DNA from: Panacagrimonas sp052386745
Lineage (GTDB): Bacteria > Pseudomonadota > Gammaproteobacteria > Nevskiales > Nevskiaceae
Length of the DNA stretch: 61,468 nt
Direction: 5' to 3'
Assembly (NCBI GenBank): GCA_052386745.1
Contig: JBQTJW010000010.1
Span: 1-61,468, forward strand
The notes beneath the pieces are model-generated. The model saw only the letters and a program-made list of their open reading frames with translations, made no database searches and was not told the DNA's origin. The translations under genes and the position numbers were made by a program. Each line of letters opens with the position of its first letter. Position 1 is the stretch's first letter. Positions 36,007 to 44,271 of this stretch are shown here, in pieces.

Positions 36007-37302
36007 GTGATCATCATCGACACCCTGCTGCGCAAGCGTGCCGCCGAAGGCAAGCCCATCCGTGTGGGTCTCATCGGCGCCGGCTTCATGGGCCGCGGCC
36101 TGACCAACCAGATCGTCAACTCCGTGCCGGGGATGAAGCTGGTGGCCATCGCCAACCGCTCGGTGGAGCGCGCCATCGGCATCTACAACGAGGCCGGCGT
36201 CACCGACATCGCCACCGTATCGCGCGTCGGCGCGCTGGAAGATGCCATCCGCTCCGGCCGCGCCGCGGTGACGGCCAACGCCGAGCTGCTGTGCGAGGCC
36301 GAGTCCATCGACTGCCTGGTGGACGTGACCGGCGCGCTGGAATTCGGCGCCGCCATCACGCTCAAGGCCTTTGCCTGCGGCAAGAACATGGTGTCGATGA
36401 ACGCGGAGCTGGACGCCACCATCGGCCCCCTGCTCAAGCGCAAGGCCGAGGCGGCCAAGGTCATCTTCACCGCCAGCGACGGCGACCAGCCCGGCGTGCA
36501 GATGAACCTGTTCCGCTTCGTGCGCTCGCTGGGTCTCACGCCGCTGGTCTGCGGCAACATCAAGGGCCTGCAGGACCCGTATCGCAACCCCACCACCCAG
36601 GCCGGCTTCGCCGCCAAATGGGGCCAGAACCCCTACATGGTGACCAGCTTCGCCGACGGCACCAAGATCAGTTTCGAGCAGGCCATCGTCGCCAACGCCA
36701 CCGGCATGACAGTGGCGCGGCGCGGCATGGTCGGCGCCAACCACGCCGGCCACATCGACGAGCTGACCAAGACCTACGACCTCGACGAACTCAAGCGCCT
36801 GGGCGGCGTGGTCGATTACGTCGTCGGCTCCAAGCCGGGGCCCGGCGTATACGTGTTCGCCACCCACGACGACCCCAAGCAGCGCCATTACCTGAACCTC
36901 TACAAGCTCGGCGAAGGCCCGCTGTACAGCTTCTACACGCCGTACCACCTGTGCCATTTCGAAGTGCCGATGTCCGTGGCGCGCCTGATCCTGCTCGGCG
37001 ACCCGGTGATGCAGCCGCTGGATGGCCCACCGCGCGTGGAAGTGGTCGCCACCGCCAAGGTGGACCTGAATCCGGGCGACACGGTCGATGCCCTCGGCGG
37101 CTACAAGGCCTACGGCCAGTGCGAGACCTACGCGAATTCGCGCGCCGGCCGCATGCTGCCCATGGGGCTGTCGGAGGAATGCCGCGTGATCCGCGCCGTC
37201 CCCAAGGACCAGGTGCTGACCTATGACGACGTGGAAGTGCCGGCCGGCCGCCTGATCGACCGTCTGCGCGCCGAGCAGGACGCCCTGTTTCCCGCGGCGT
37301 GA
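36007..37302 (+). CDS. NAD(P)-dependent oxidoreductase with SAF-like C-terminal domain
   Basis: The 431-residue protein has a Rossmann fold (VGLIGAGFMGRGL near residues 20-32) like homoserine dehydrogenase and Gfo/Idh oxidoreductases, and a C-terminal part from about 340 that resembles SAF domains. Relatives are often mislabelled FlgA, and many lie in surface-polysaccharide clusters. In this operon it probably reduces or oxidises an intermediate of a sugar or sugar acid. The family assignment is by overall pattern; the substrate is unknown. The start is a GTG. Confidence 0.8.
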   Translation: MIIIDTLLRKRAAEGKPIRVGLIGAGFMGRGLTNQIVNSVPGMKLVAIANRSVERAIGIYNEAGVTDIATVSRVGALEDAIRSGRAAVTANAELLCEAESIDCLVDVTGALEFGAAITLKAFACGKNMVSMNAELDATIGPLLKRKAEAAKVIFTASDGDQPGVQMNLFRFVRSLGLTPLVCGNIKGLQDPYRNPTTQAGFAAKWGQNPYMVTSFADGTKISFEQAIVANATGMTVARRGMVGANHAGHIDELTKTYDLDELKRLGGVVDYVVGSKPGPGVYVFATHDDPKQRHYLNLYKLGEGPLYSFYTPYHLCHFEVPMSVARLILLGDPVMQPLDGPPRVEVVATAKVDLNPGDTVDALGGYKAYGQCETYANSRAGRMLPMGLSEECRVIRAVPKDQVLTYDDVEVPAGRLIDRLRAEQDALFPAA

Positions 37303-37344
37303 TTCGTTGCTTGATCCCGCGTAGCACCAGCCACAAGTCAGCCC

Positions 37345-38460
37345 GTGGATAAATTCGATTGCGTGGTGGTGGGCGCGGGTGCAGTGGGGCTCGCGATTGC
37401 GCGCGAACTGGCGCTGGGCGGCCGCTCGGTGCTGATCGTGGAAGCCGAGGACGCGTTCGGCACCGTGACCAGCGCGCGCAACAGCGAGGTCATCCACGCC
37501 GGCATCTACTATCCGCAGGGCTCGCTCAAGGCCGAACTGTGCGTGCGCGGCCGCGGCCTGCTCTACGAGTTCTGCCGCACGCGCGGGGTGCCGCATCGCC
37601 GCAGCGGCAAGTGGATTGTCGCCACGCACCAGAGCCAGCTCGACGCGCTGGAAAAGATCGGCCAGGCCGCGGCGCGCAACGGCGTCACCGATCTGTATCC
37701 CATCACCCGCGCCCAGGCGCTGGAAGGCGAGCCGCAGCTGCATTGCGTCGCGGCTCTGGTCTCTCCGTCCACCGGCATCCTCGATTCGCACGCCTACATG
37801 CTGGCGCTGCTGGGCGAGGCCGAGGACAACGGCGCCACGCTGGTCCTGCGCACCCGCGTCAGCTCCGTGCGGCGCGGTCTCGACGGCCTGGAACTGGGTT
37901 TCGGCGACGATCCCGAGCCCGTTCTGGCCACCGACTGGCTGATCAACAGCGCCGGGCTCGAGGCACCTGCGCTGGCGTCCGCCATCGAGGGCTTCCCCGC
38001 GGCGTTCGTGCCCAAGGCCAGCTTCGCCAAGGGCAGCTATTTCTCGCTGCAAGGCAAGGCGCCGTTCACGCGCCTGGTCTACCCCATCCCCGAGCCGGGC
38101 GGGCTCGGCGTGCACCTGACCCTGGACATGGCCGGGCAGGCGCGTTTCGGCCCGGACGTGGAGTGGGTGGACAAGCCCGACTACACGGTCGATCCGCGGC
38201 GCTGCGAGCGCTTCTACCCGGTGATCCGCACCTACTGGCCCGGCCTGAAGGACGGCGCGCTGGTTCCCGCCTATGCCGGGGTGCGCCCCAAGATCTCCGG
38301 CCCCACCGAGCCCGCCGCGGACTTCGTCATCCAGGGCCCGGCCCAGCACGGCTTTGCCGGCGTGGTGAACCTGTTCGGCATCGAATCGCCCGGGCTCACC
38401 TCATCCCTGGCGCTGGCGGAACGGGTTGCCCTCATGGTCCGCCAGGAGTCCGGCCGGTAG
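37345..38460 (+). CDS. FAD-dependent oxidoreductase, L-2-hydroxyglutarate oxidase-like
   Basis: This 371-residue protein has an FAD-binding GxGxxG motif at the start (VVVGAGAVGLAIARELA, residue 7), followed by SARNSEVIHAGIYYP near 43, which is typical of the LhgO/L2HGDH branch of the DAO superfamily. PAYAGVRPKISGP near 311 and GIESPGLTSSLAL near 346 confirm the family. It starts with GTG 42 bases after the oxidoreductase. LhgO oxidises L-2-hydroxyglutarate and passes electrons to the quinone pool; whether this one does so or works on a related hydroxy acid in the sugar cluster is not clear. Confidence 0.88.
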   Translation: MDKFDCVVVGAGAVGLAIARELALGGRSVLIVEAEDAFGTVTSARNSEVIHAGIYYPQGSLKAELCVRGRGLLYEFCRTRGVPHRRSGKWIVATHQSQLDALEKIGQAAARNGVTDLYPITRAQALEGEPQLHCVAALVSPSTGILDSHAYMLALLGEAEDNGATLVLRTRVSSVRRGLDGLELGFGDDPEPVLATDWLINSAGLEAPALASAIEGFPAAFVPKASFAKGSYFSLQGKAPFTRLVYPIPEPGGLGVHLTLDMAGQARFGPDVEWVDKPDYTVDPRRCERFYPVIRTYWPGLKDGALVPAYAGVRPKISGPTEPAADFVIQGPAQHGFAGVVNLFGIESPGLTSSLALAERVALMVRQESGR

Positions 38461-38554
38461 GAACCATGCAGCGTCCAGGCTCATGGGCCGCCGCGTGCAT
38501 CAGCCGCCGAATCTCCTCATGCTTGGGGCTGATTCGGTTAACGGGGGGTGGCGG

Positions 38555-39031
38555 ATGAGCATCTATGACTTTGAAGCGCTGGCGATTGACGGGACGCCCA
38601 GGAGCCTGGCGGACTTCCGCGGCAAGACCTTGCTGCTGGTGAACGTGGCGAGCAAGTGTGGCTTCACGCCGCAGTACAAGGGCCTAGAGGCGCTCTATCG
38701 CCAGTACAGGGACCAGGGCCTGGTGGTGCTGGGTTTCCCCTGCGACCAGTTCGGGCACCAGGAGCCGGGCGACGAAAACGAGATCCGGAATTTCTGCTCG
38801 CTCAACTACGACGTGAGCTTCCCGATGTTCGCCAAGATCAAGGTCAATGGCGACGATGCCCATCCGCTCTTCAAGTACCTGAAGAAGGAGCAGGGGGGTG
38901 TGCTTGGAATGGATTTCATCAAGTGGAACTTCACCAAGTTCCTGGTCGACAAGTCCGGCGCGGTGGTGAAGCGCTATGCGCCAACGGACACACCGGAAGC
39001 CATTGGCAAGGACGTCGCGACCCTACTCTGA
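38555..39031 (+). CDS. Glutathione peroxidase family protein
   Basis: The 158-residue protein reduces peroxides, using glutathione or, in many bacterial members, thioredoxin. The catalytic cysteine lies in NVASKCGFTPQY near residue 37 and is a Cys, not selenocysteine. The partner Gln is in FPCDQFGHQEPG near 71 and the Trp in IKWNFTKFLVD near 127. Short and monomeric type. The ATG at 38555 is standard. It ends at a strong bidirectional terminator facing the beta-barrel gene. Confidence 0.95.
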   Translation: MSIYDFEALAIDGTPRSLADFRGKTLLLVNVASKCGFTPQYKGLEALYRQYRDQGLVVLGFPCDQFGHQEPGDENEIRNFCSLNYDVSFPMFAKIKVNGDDAHPLFKYLKKEQGGVLGMDFIKWNFTKFLVDKSGAVVKRYAPTDTPEAIGKDVATLL

Positions 39032-39041
39032 TCGCGCACAA

Positions 39042-39074
39042 GCAGAAAGGCCGGGCATTGCCCGGCCTTTCTGC
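39042..39074. terminator. Bidirectional terminator between convergent genes
   Basis: A perfect 16-base-pair inverted repeat (39042-39057 and 39059-39074) has GGCCGGGCA/TGCCCGGCC at its core with AAA/TTT flanks on both sides. It can terminate the peroxidase gene on the plus strand and the beta-barrel gene on the minus strand. Confidence 0.85.
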
Positions 39075-39111
39075 GTCAGTTGAGCTTCTGCGAGACCGAT
39101 GATTCTGGCGA

Positions 39112-39696
39112 TCAGAACAGGAATCGCGCACCGATGCGGAATTCGCTCAGGTCCAGGTCGCCTCCGCCGTCGACGTCGAGGTAGCTGCTGCGGTAATCCC
39201 CGAACGCGGCGAGGTTGGAGGTGAATTGGTACGTTCCACCGAAGCTCAGCTCGGGGCCATCCACGTCATCGAGCAGCAGATAGCCGATCTGGCCGTGCAG
39301 CCGGATCTGCTTGTTCATCGGGAACCCGTACCCGACGTGGCCGGCAAAGCCGTCCTGATCGTCTTCGTCGTCGTCCAGGCTCACGTACTCGCCGCGGCCG
39401 TAGATGCCGGTACCCAGGCCCGCGCCAGGACCCAGCTCCGCGCCAAGGCGCAGCTGGTCGATGTCGGTGTTGATGTCGTCGTAATCCACGCTTTCATATT
39501 CGCCGGTCAGGAAGACGGTGCTCCCGACCTGGAACGCGCCCTTGAGTCCGAAGCCGTCACCATCCGCATCGCCAGGACCGAAATCGGCTTCTGCCCAGGG
39601 CACGAAATAACCGTCGATGTAGTTGGTGGCCGAGGCCGGAAGGGCCGTGACCGAAAGCGCGCACGCGGCCGCAGCCGCAATCATTGTGGTTTTCAT
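39112..39696 (-). CDS. Putative outer-membrane beta-barrel protein
   Basis: This 194-residue protein has a signal peptide (MKTTMIAAAAACALSVTALP, cut after ASA, residue 23) and then alternating beta-strand-like stretches ending in an aromatic residue (FRIGARFLF), the usual outer-membrane C-terminal signature. The repeated pattern of hydrophobic strands with acidic loops (DADGDG, YLDVDGGGDLDLS) suggests an eight-stranded barrel. The specific function is not known. It is alone, convergent with the peroxidase gene. Confidence 0.75.
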   Translation of the reverse strand: MKTTMIAAAAACALSVTALPASATNYIDGYFVPWAEADFGPGDADGDGFGLKGAFQVGSTVFLTGEYESVDYDDINTDIDQLRLGAELGPGAGLGTGIYGRGEYVSLDDDEDDQDGFAGHVGYGFPMNKQIRLHGQIGYLLLDDVDGPELSFGGTYQFTSNLAAFGDYRSSYLDVDGGGDLDLSEFRIGARFLF

Positions 39697-39768
39697 TGTT
39701 TACTCCGTTGGGGGCCATGTGAATCGGCACTCAAGTATTTGGTGCGAATCTGACTGCCGGCTGAAGGC

Positions 39769-41283
39769 TCAGCTCGGCGAACTCACCCGCGCCGCCCGTT
39801 TTCGTTTCAGGAACAGGCCGCCGACGAGCGCCAGCGCGGACAGCATCCACAGCGGCTGGTCGCCCCAGCGCGCGTAGGGCGTCAGCCCTCCACGCGGAAT
39901 GATCTGGCCGCGCATCAATTCCGTGGTGTACTGGCCCGAGCGCGCCCGCACCTGGCCATCCGGCGCGATGAACGCCGAAATTCCGGTGTTGGTCGCGCGG
40001 ATCAGCCAGCGGCCCGTTTCCAGCGCGCGCATGCGGGCAATCTGCAGGTGTTGGGGTCCGGCCGAGGACCGGGCAAACCAGGCATCGTTGGTGGCGTTGA
40101 CCAGGACGCTGGCAGCGCGCGATGCCCGTGCAAATTCGTCCGAGAACACATCCTCGAAGCAGATCGAAACACCGATCACCTGCCCGTGGATCTCGATGCG
40201 GGGCAGCGTGTCGGCGTCGCCGGAGCTGATGTCGCCATAGGGCAGATCCAGCGCCACCATCACCGGACGCAGCCAGTCGGGGATGGGGAAATACTCGCCG
40301 AAGGGAACGAGGTGGCGCTTGTCGTAGCGGCCGTGCGCGGCACCGAGCGCGATCATGCTGTTGTAGACCGTCCCGGTGTCGCCGCGAATCAGGACGCCGG
40401 CCAGCAGCGCCGCCCCGCGTGCCCCCAGCTGATCGCGCAGGTCGTGGAAATACGGGATCACTTCGTCCAGCGTGGCGTTGGGCACCGCCTCCGGCCACAC
40501 GATGAGCTGCGCGTCCGACACCGCCAGCGTCATCTCGCGGTAGCGTTCGAGCACCGCGTCGGTCCGCGCCGGGTCCCATTTCTGGTCCTGCGGCACGTTG
40601 CCCTGCACGATCGCCACCGACATCGGCCCGGCCACGTCCTGCGTCCAGATCGTCGGGGCCGGAAGCAGGCCGCCGGCCAGGGGCAGCGCCGCCGCGAGCA
40701 CGGCGATGGATCGATTCGCGCCGCGCGCACCCAGTGCCCGCATCAGCGCATAGGCCGAAAAGGCAAGGAGCGCCGAGAGCCCGTGCACGCCGATGAGCGG
40801 CGCGAGCCGTGCCGCCGGCATATCCAGTCCAGCGTACCCCAGCGACAGCCAGGGAAAACCGCTGTAGACCCATCCGCGCAGCAACTCGCCCAGCAGCCAG
40901 AACGCGGCCACGCAGAGCCACCCTGCCCGCGAATGCCACACCCGCGCGGCAGAGGCCAGCGCGCAGGCCAGCGCCGGGTACACGGCGAGATAGGCGAACA
41001 GCACCGTCGCCAGCCCCAGGCTCAGCCACAGCGCCGCGCCGCCGTAGACGTGGGTGCTGATGACTACCCAGTAGATGCCGCTGGCAAAGTGGCCGAATCC
41101 GAAGCCCCAGCCCAGCCCGAATGCGCGCTTCCAGCCGCGATCCGCGCACAGCGCGAACAGGCCGGCCAATGCCAGGACTGGCAGATACCAGATGTCGAAC
41201 GGCGGAAAACCCAAGGTCGCCAGCGCCCCCAGCAGGGGCGCCAGCAGCCAGTCGAATCGAAGGAGGGAACGGCTAGCCGTCAT
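39769..41283 (-). CDS. lnt: Apolipoprotein N-acyltransferase
   Basis: Lnt adds the third acyl chain to lipoproteins in the inner membrane. The 504-residue protein has an N-terminal membrane part of about six to seven segments and a nitrilase domain from about 215. The catalytic triad is visible as IVWPEAVPN (Glu near 262), YDKRHLVPFGEY (Lys near 320) and SICFEDVF (Cys near 372). It is the last gene of the miaB-phoH-ybeY-corC-lnt block, in the usual order. Confidence 0.95.
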   Translation of the reverse strand: MTASRSLLRFDWLLAPLLGALATLGFPPFDIWYLPVLALAGLFALCADRGWKRAFGLGWGFGFGHFASGIYWVVISTHVYGGAALWLSLGLATVLFAYLAVYPALACALASAARVWHSRAGWLCVAAFWLLGELLRGWVYSGFPWLSLGYAGLDMPAARLAPLIGVHGLSALLAFSAYALMRALGARGANRSIAVLAAALPLAGGLLPAPTIWTQDVAGPMSVAIVQGNVPQDQKWDPARTDAVLERYREMTLAVSDAQLIVWPEAVPNATLDEVIPYFHDLRDQLGARGAALLAGVLIRGDTGTVYNSMIALGAAHGRYDKRHLVPFGEYFPIPDWLRPVMVALDLPYGDISSGDADTLPRIEIHGQVIGVSICFEDVFSDEFARASRAASVLVNATNDAWFARSSAGPQHLQIARMRALETGRWLIRATNTGISAFIAPDGQVRARSGQYTTELMRGQIIPRGGLTPYARWGDQPLWMLSALALVGGLFLKRKRAARVSSPS

Positions 41284-41376
41284 GCAGGGACCGCAATGAG
41301 CGAATTTCGGGTTGCAGTCAGCGACGAATGATGAGCGGATGGCACCCTGAGCAGGACTGCCCGCCCTCGCGCCGGA

Positions 41377-42225
41377 TTAGCCCGGCGACAGCGTGACCTG
41401 CAGCAGGTGAACCCGGCGCCGGTCCGCCCGCTGCACGTTGAAGCTGAATTTCTCGATCCGCAGGCTCTCGCCACGCTTGGGCATGTGGCCGAAACGCTGC
41501 GTGATGAGCCCGCCCACGGTGTCGAATTCCTCGGTGGAGAAGTCGGCGTCGAAATAGGCGTTGAACTCTTCCAGCGGGGCGAGGCCGGCGACCAGGAAAC
41601 GGCGTTCGTCCTGCTTGAGGATGTGCGCGCCCTCGGCCTCGTCGTACTCGTCGTCGATCTCGCCGACGATCTGTTCCAGCACGTCCTCGATGGTCACCAG
41701 GCCCGCCACGCCGCCGTACTCGTCCACCACCAGCGCCATGTGGTTGCGTCCGCGCTTGAACTCCTTGAGCAGCACGTTCACGCGCTTGGATTCGGGCACG
41801 AACTGCACCAGGCGCAGCCAGTTGGACAGGTCGAACGTGGACGCCGCGCTGGCGGTGGTGAAGCGCAGCAGGTCCTTGGCCAGCAGCACGCCCACGATCT
41901 CGTCGCGCGACTCGCCGATCACCGGGAAGCGCGAGTGCCCCGACTCCACCACCACCTCGATCAGCTTCTCCAGCGGCCAGGTGCGCTCCACCACGATCAT
42001 CTGCGCGCGTGGCACCATGATGTCGCGCACCTGCATGTCCGCGGTTTCCAGGATGCCCTGGAACATGGTGTGCGCGTCCGCGTCCATCAGTTGCAGGTTG
42101 CGCGCCTCGTGCAGGAACGCGAGCAGATCCTCGCGCGTGCGCGGCCCCCCGAAGCGGCGCACCAGCTTTTGCAGCCAGCGGTTGGCGTAGTGGTCGCCCT
42201 CCGGCCTTGGCTCCTCTTCACTCAT
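41377..42225 (-). CDS. corC: CorC/HlyC family protein (CBS domain)
   Basis: The 282-residue soluble protein has two CBS domains (DIMVPRAQMIVVE near residue 68; FVPESKRVNVLLKEF near 132) and a C-terminal CorC_HlyC domain (GGLITQRFGHMPKRGESL near 240). E. coli CorC is linked to magnesium and cobalt resistance and efflux. It follows ybeY, overlapping it by eight bases, and precedes lnt. Cation efflux is inferred from the family. Confidence 0.93.
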   Translation of the reverse strand: MSEEEPRPEGDHYANRWLQKLVRRFGGPRTREDLLAFLHEARNLQLMDADAHTMFQGILETADMQVRDIMVPRAQMIVVERTWPLEKLIEVVVESGHSRFPVIGESRDEIVGVLLAKDLLRFTTASAASTFDLSNWLRLVQFVPESKRVNVLLKEFKRGRNHMALVVDEYGGVAGLVTIEDVLEQIVGEIDDEYDEAEGAHILKQDERRFLVAGLAPLEEFNAYFDADFSTEEFDTVGGLITQRFGHMPKRGESLRIEKFSFNVQRADRRRVHLLQVTLSPG

Positions 42226-42691
42226 CGACGTTCAACGCTCCCCCGGCGGCCTCGATCCGGTATGGATCGGCAAATCCCAGGTCCGCCAGCATTTCTTTTT
42301 CCCGCGATTCCATCCGGTCGGCGTCGCGGTCATTCTCGTGATCGTAACCCAGAAGATGCAGGCAGCCATGCACGATCATGTGCGCCCAGTGCCCGCGCAG
42401 GCTCTTGCCCTGCTCCGTGGCCTCCCGCTCCACCACGCTGGCGCAGATCACCACGTCGCCCAGGATGGGAATGTCCAGGCCCTCGCCGTCGTAGCCGAAC
42501 GACAGCACGTTGGTGGACTTGTCCTTGCCCCGGTAGCGCTGGTTGAGCGCCTGCATCTCGGCTTCGTCCACGATGCGGATGGTCAGGTCGCCCGCCACGT
42601 CCCCCAGGGCCTTGGTGGCCCAGAGGCGCAGGCTCGCGGCCGATGGAATCCTGCCAGGCGGCACGCGCCGCTGAACCAGGATTTCACTCAT
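42218..42691 (-). CDS. ybeY: Endoribonuclease YbeY
   Basis: YbeY is a zinc endonuclease for 16S rRNA maturation and ribosome quality control. The 157-residue protein shows the zinc motif HMIVHGCLHLLGYDHEND near 115-132, with the three His ligands, and LNQRYRGKDKSTNVLSF near 50. Start overlaps the phoH stop by four bases. It is part of the phoH-ybeY-corC-lnt operon. Confidence 0.95.
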   Translation of the reverse strand: MSEILVQRRVPPGRIPSAASLRLWATKALGDVAGDLTIRIVDEAEMQALNQRYRGKDKSTNVLSFGYDGEGLDIPILGDVVICASVVEREATEQGKSLRGHWAHMIVHGCLHLLGYDHENDRDADRMESREKEMLADLGFADPYRIEAAGGALNVDE

Positions 42692-43686
42692 GCAGGGGCT
42701 TGCCTGGCGTCGTAAAGCTCGTACGCGTGGACGATGGCCTGCACCAGCGGGTGGCGCACCACGTCCTCCTTGCGGAAGTGCGCAAAGCTGATGGCGGGCA
42801 CGTCCTCCAGCACCTTGATGGCGTGCTTCAGGCCGCTTTTCTCATGGCGCGGGAGGTCGATCTGCGTGACGTCGCCGGTGACGACGGCAACGCTGCCAAA
42901 GCCGATGCGGGTCAAGAACATCTTCATCTGTTCAAGCGTGGTGTTCTGAGCTTCGTCGAGAATGATGAAGGACTCGTTAAGCGTGCGGCCGCGCATGAAG
43001 GCCAGCGGCGCCACCTCGATCACCGCGCGCTCGATCAGCTTGGCCACGCGCTCGAAGCCCAGCATCTCGTACAGGGCGTCGTAGAGCGGGCGCAGGTACG
43101 GGTCGATCTTCTGCGACATGTCCCCCGGCAGAAACCCCAGTTTTTCGCCGGCCTCCACCGCGGGCCGCGTCAGCACGATGCGGCGGACGCGATCCTTCTC
43201 CAGCGCCTGCACCGCGCTCGCCACGGCAAGGTAGGTCTTGCCGGTCCCTGCGGGGCCGATGCCGAATGACAGATCATGCCGCGCAATGTTCTTCAGGTAC
43301 TGCTTCTGCAGCACGCCGCGGCCGCGGATGACGCCGCGCTTGGTGCGCACCACGATCTCGTCGCGATCCAGCGGCGCATCGTCCACCTCGCCGCGCCGGC
43401 GCTCGCCGCCCGCTTCCAGCAGCGCCAGGTGAACGTCCTCGCCGGTGACCGCGCCGGTGGCGGTGTGATGGAACAGCTCGCGCAGCACCGACTCGGCGCG
43501 GGCCGTGTCCACCGGGTTGCCGACCAGCCGGAACCGGTTGCCGCGATTGCGCACCTCGATGCCGAGGCGGACTTCGATCCGTCGCAGGTGCTCGTCGAAC
43601 GGCCCGCACAGGTTGGCGATGCGGGCGTGGTCCTCGGTTTCCAGCTCCAGATCGAGCGCGGAGGAACCCGTATCGGGACTGCTCAC
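42688..43686 (-). CDS. phoH: PhoH-like ATPase (YbeZ)
   Basis: The 332-residue protein has an N-terminal KH-like part (about 1-100) and a PhoH ATPase domain with Walker A GPAGTGKTYLA near 149 and IILDEAQNTTLEQMKMFLTR near 236. In bacteria it works with YbeY in RNA processing. It overlaps ybeY by four bases. The gene is upstream of ybeY as usual. Confidence 0.95.
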   Translation of the reverse strand: MSSPDTGSSALDLELETEDHARIANLCGPFDEHLRRIEVRLGIEVRNRGNRFRLVGNPVDTARAESVLRELFHHTATGAVTGEDVHLALLEAGGERRRGEVDDAPLDRDEIVVRTKRGVIRGRGVLQKQYLKNIARHDLSFGIGPAGTGKTYLAVASAVQALEKDRVRRIVLTRPAVEAGEKLGFLPGDMSQKIDPYLRPLYDALYEMLGFERVAKLIERAVIEVAPLAFMRGRTLNESFIILDEAQNTTLEQMKMFLTRIGFGSVAVVTGDVTQIDLPRHEKSGLKHAIKVLEDVPAISFAHFRKEDVVRHPLVQAIVHAYELYDARQAPA

Positions 43687-43731
43687 GATGGACGCCGCGG
43701 CCGGCCCTGAAGCCTCACAAACGACCCTCGC

Positions 43732-44247
43732 TCATGGCTGGCCCGCCTCGGGCGCCACCGGATTGTTCTTCTCCCACTCGGTCAGGAAGGCAAAGGATTC
43801 CTCGGTGAGCTTCGCCGTCACCTTGTCGTTGAACAGGCGCGACTCGGTGTAGTCGGTGCACAGCGGCAGGATTTCCTCCGGCTTGGCATAGGCCAGATCC
43901 TGCGTCAGTTCCATCTGCGCCTTGCCGTCGAAGTAGTCCACCGGATCGGCCCCGTGCGCCGCAAGGTCCGGGAACAGCCGCGGCAGCACCCGGCGCGCGT
44001 GGTCGTCGATCTGGCGGAACAGCTCGATGTTCTTCCTGCCCCAGGCCTCGGTGAATGTCTTGCGCGCCGCGACGCCTTCCGGGTGCGTCCGTTCGCATTG
44101 CTGCATCAGCACGTGCGGCCCGAGCTTCCAGGCCATCAGGCTGCTGATGTAGCCATAGGCGCGATCGTTGTCGTCGATGGCGTGAGCGGCCGGCACAACG
44201 CCGGTACCGCAGGCAACGAGCAGGGCAATGGCGGGAGCGAGCTTCAT
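43732..44247 (-). CDS. Hypothetical secreted/periplasmic protein
   Basis: I do not recognise this 171-residue protein. It begins with a signal peptide (MKLAPAIALLVACGTGVVPA, then AHA) and the mature part is helical, soluble and rich in charged and aromatic residues. It contains two cysteines that could form a disulfide: one in LMQQCERTHPE near 50 and one in LPLCTDYTES near 127. It is inserted between miaB and phoH in the same orientation, so it is probably cotranscribed with the RNA-modification and maturation genes, but nothing shows a shared role. Confidence 0.65.
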   Translation of the reverse strand: MKLAPAIALLVACGTGVVPAAHAIDDNDRAYGYISSLMAWKLGPHVLMQQCERTHPEGVAARKTFTEAWGRKNIELFRQIDDHARRVLPRLFPDLAAHGADPVDYFDGKAQMELTQDLAYAKPEEILPLCTDYTESRLFNDKVTAKLTEESFAFLTEWEKNNPVAPEAGQP

Positions 44248-44271
44248 GGGTTCTCCTGGGCGCGGCGCGCG

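Noticed and set aside
36001..38349. 782-codon minus-strand frame
   Set aside because: Lies opposite two convincing oxidoreductase genes and has no recognisable domain.
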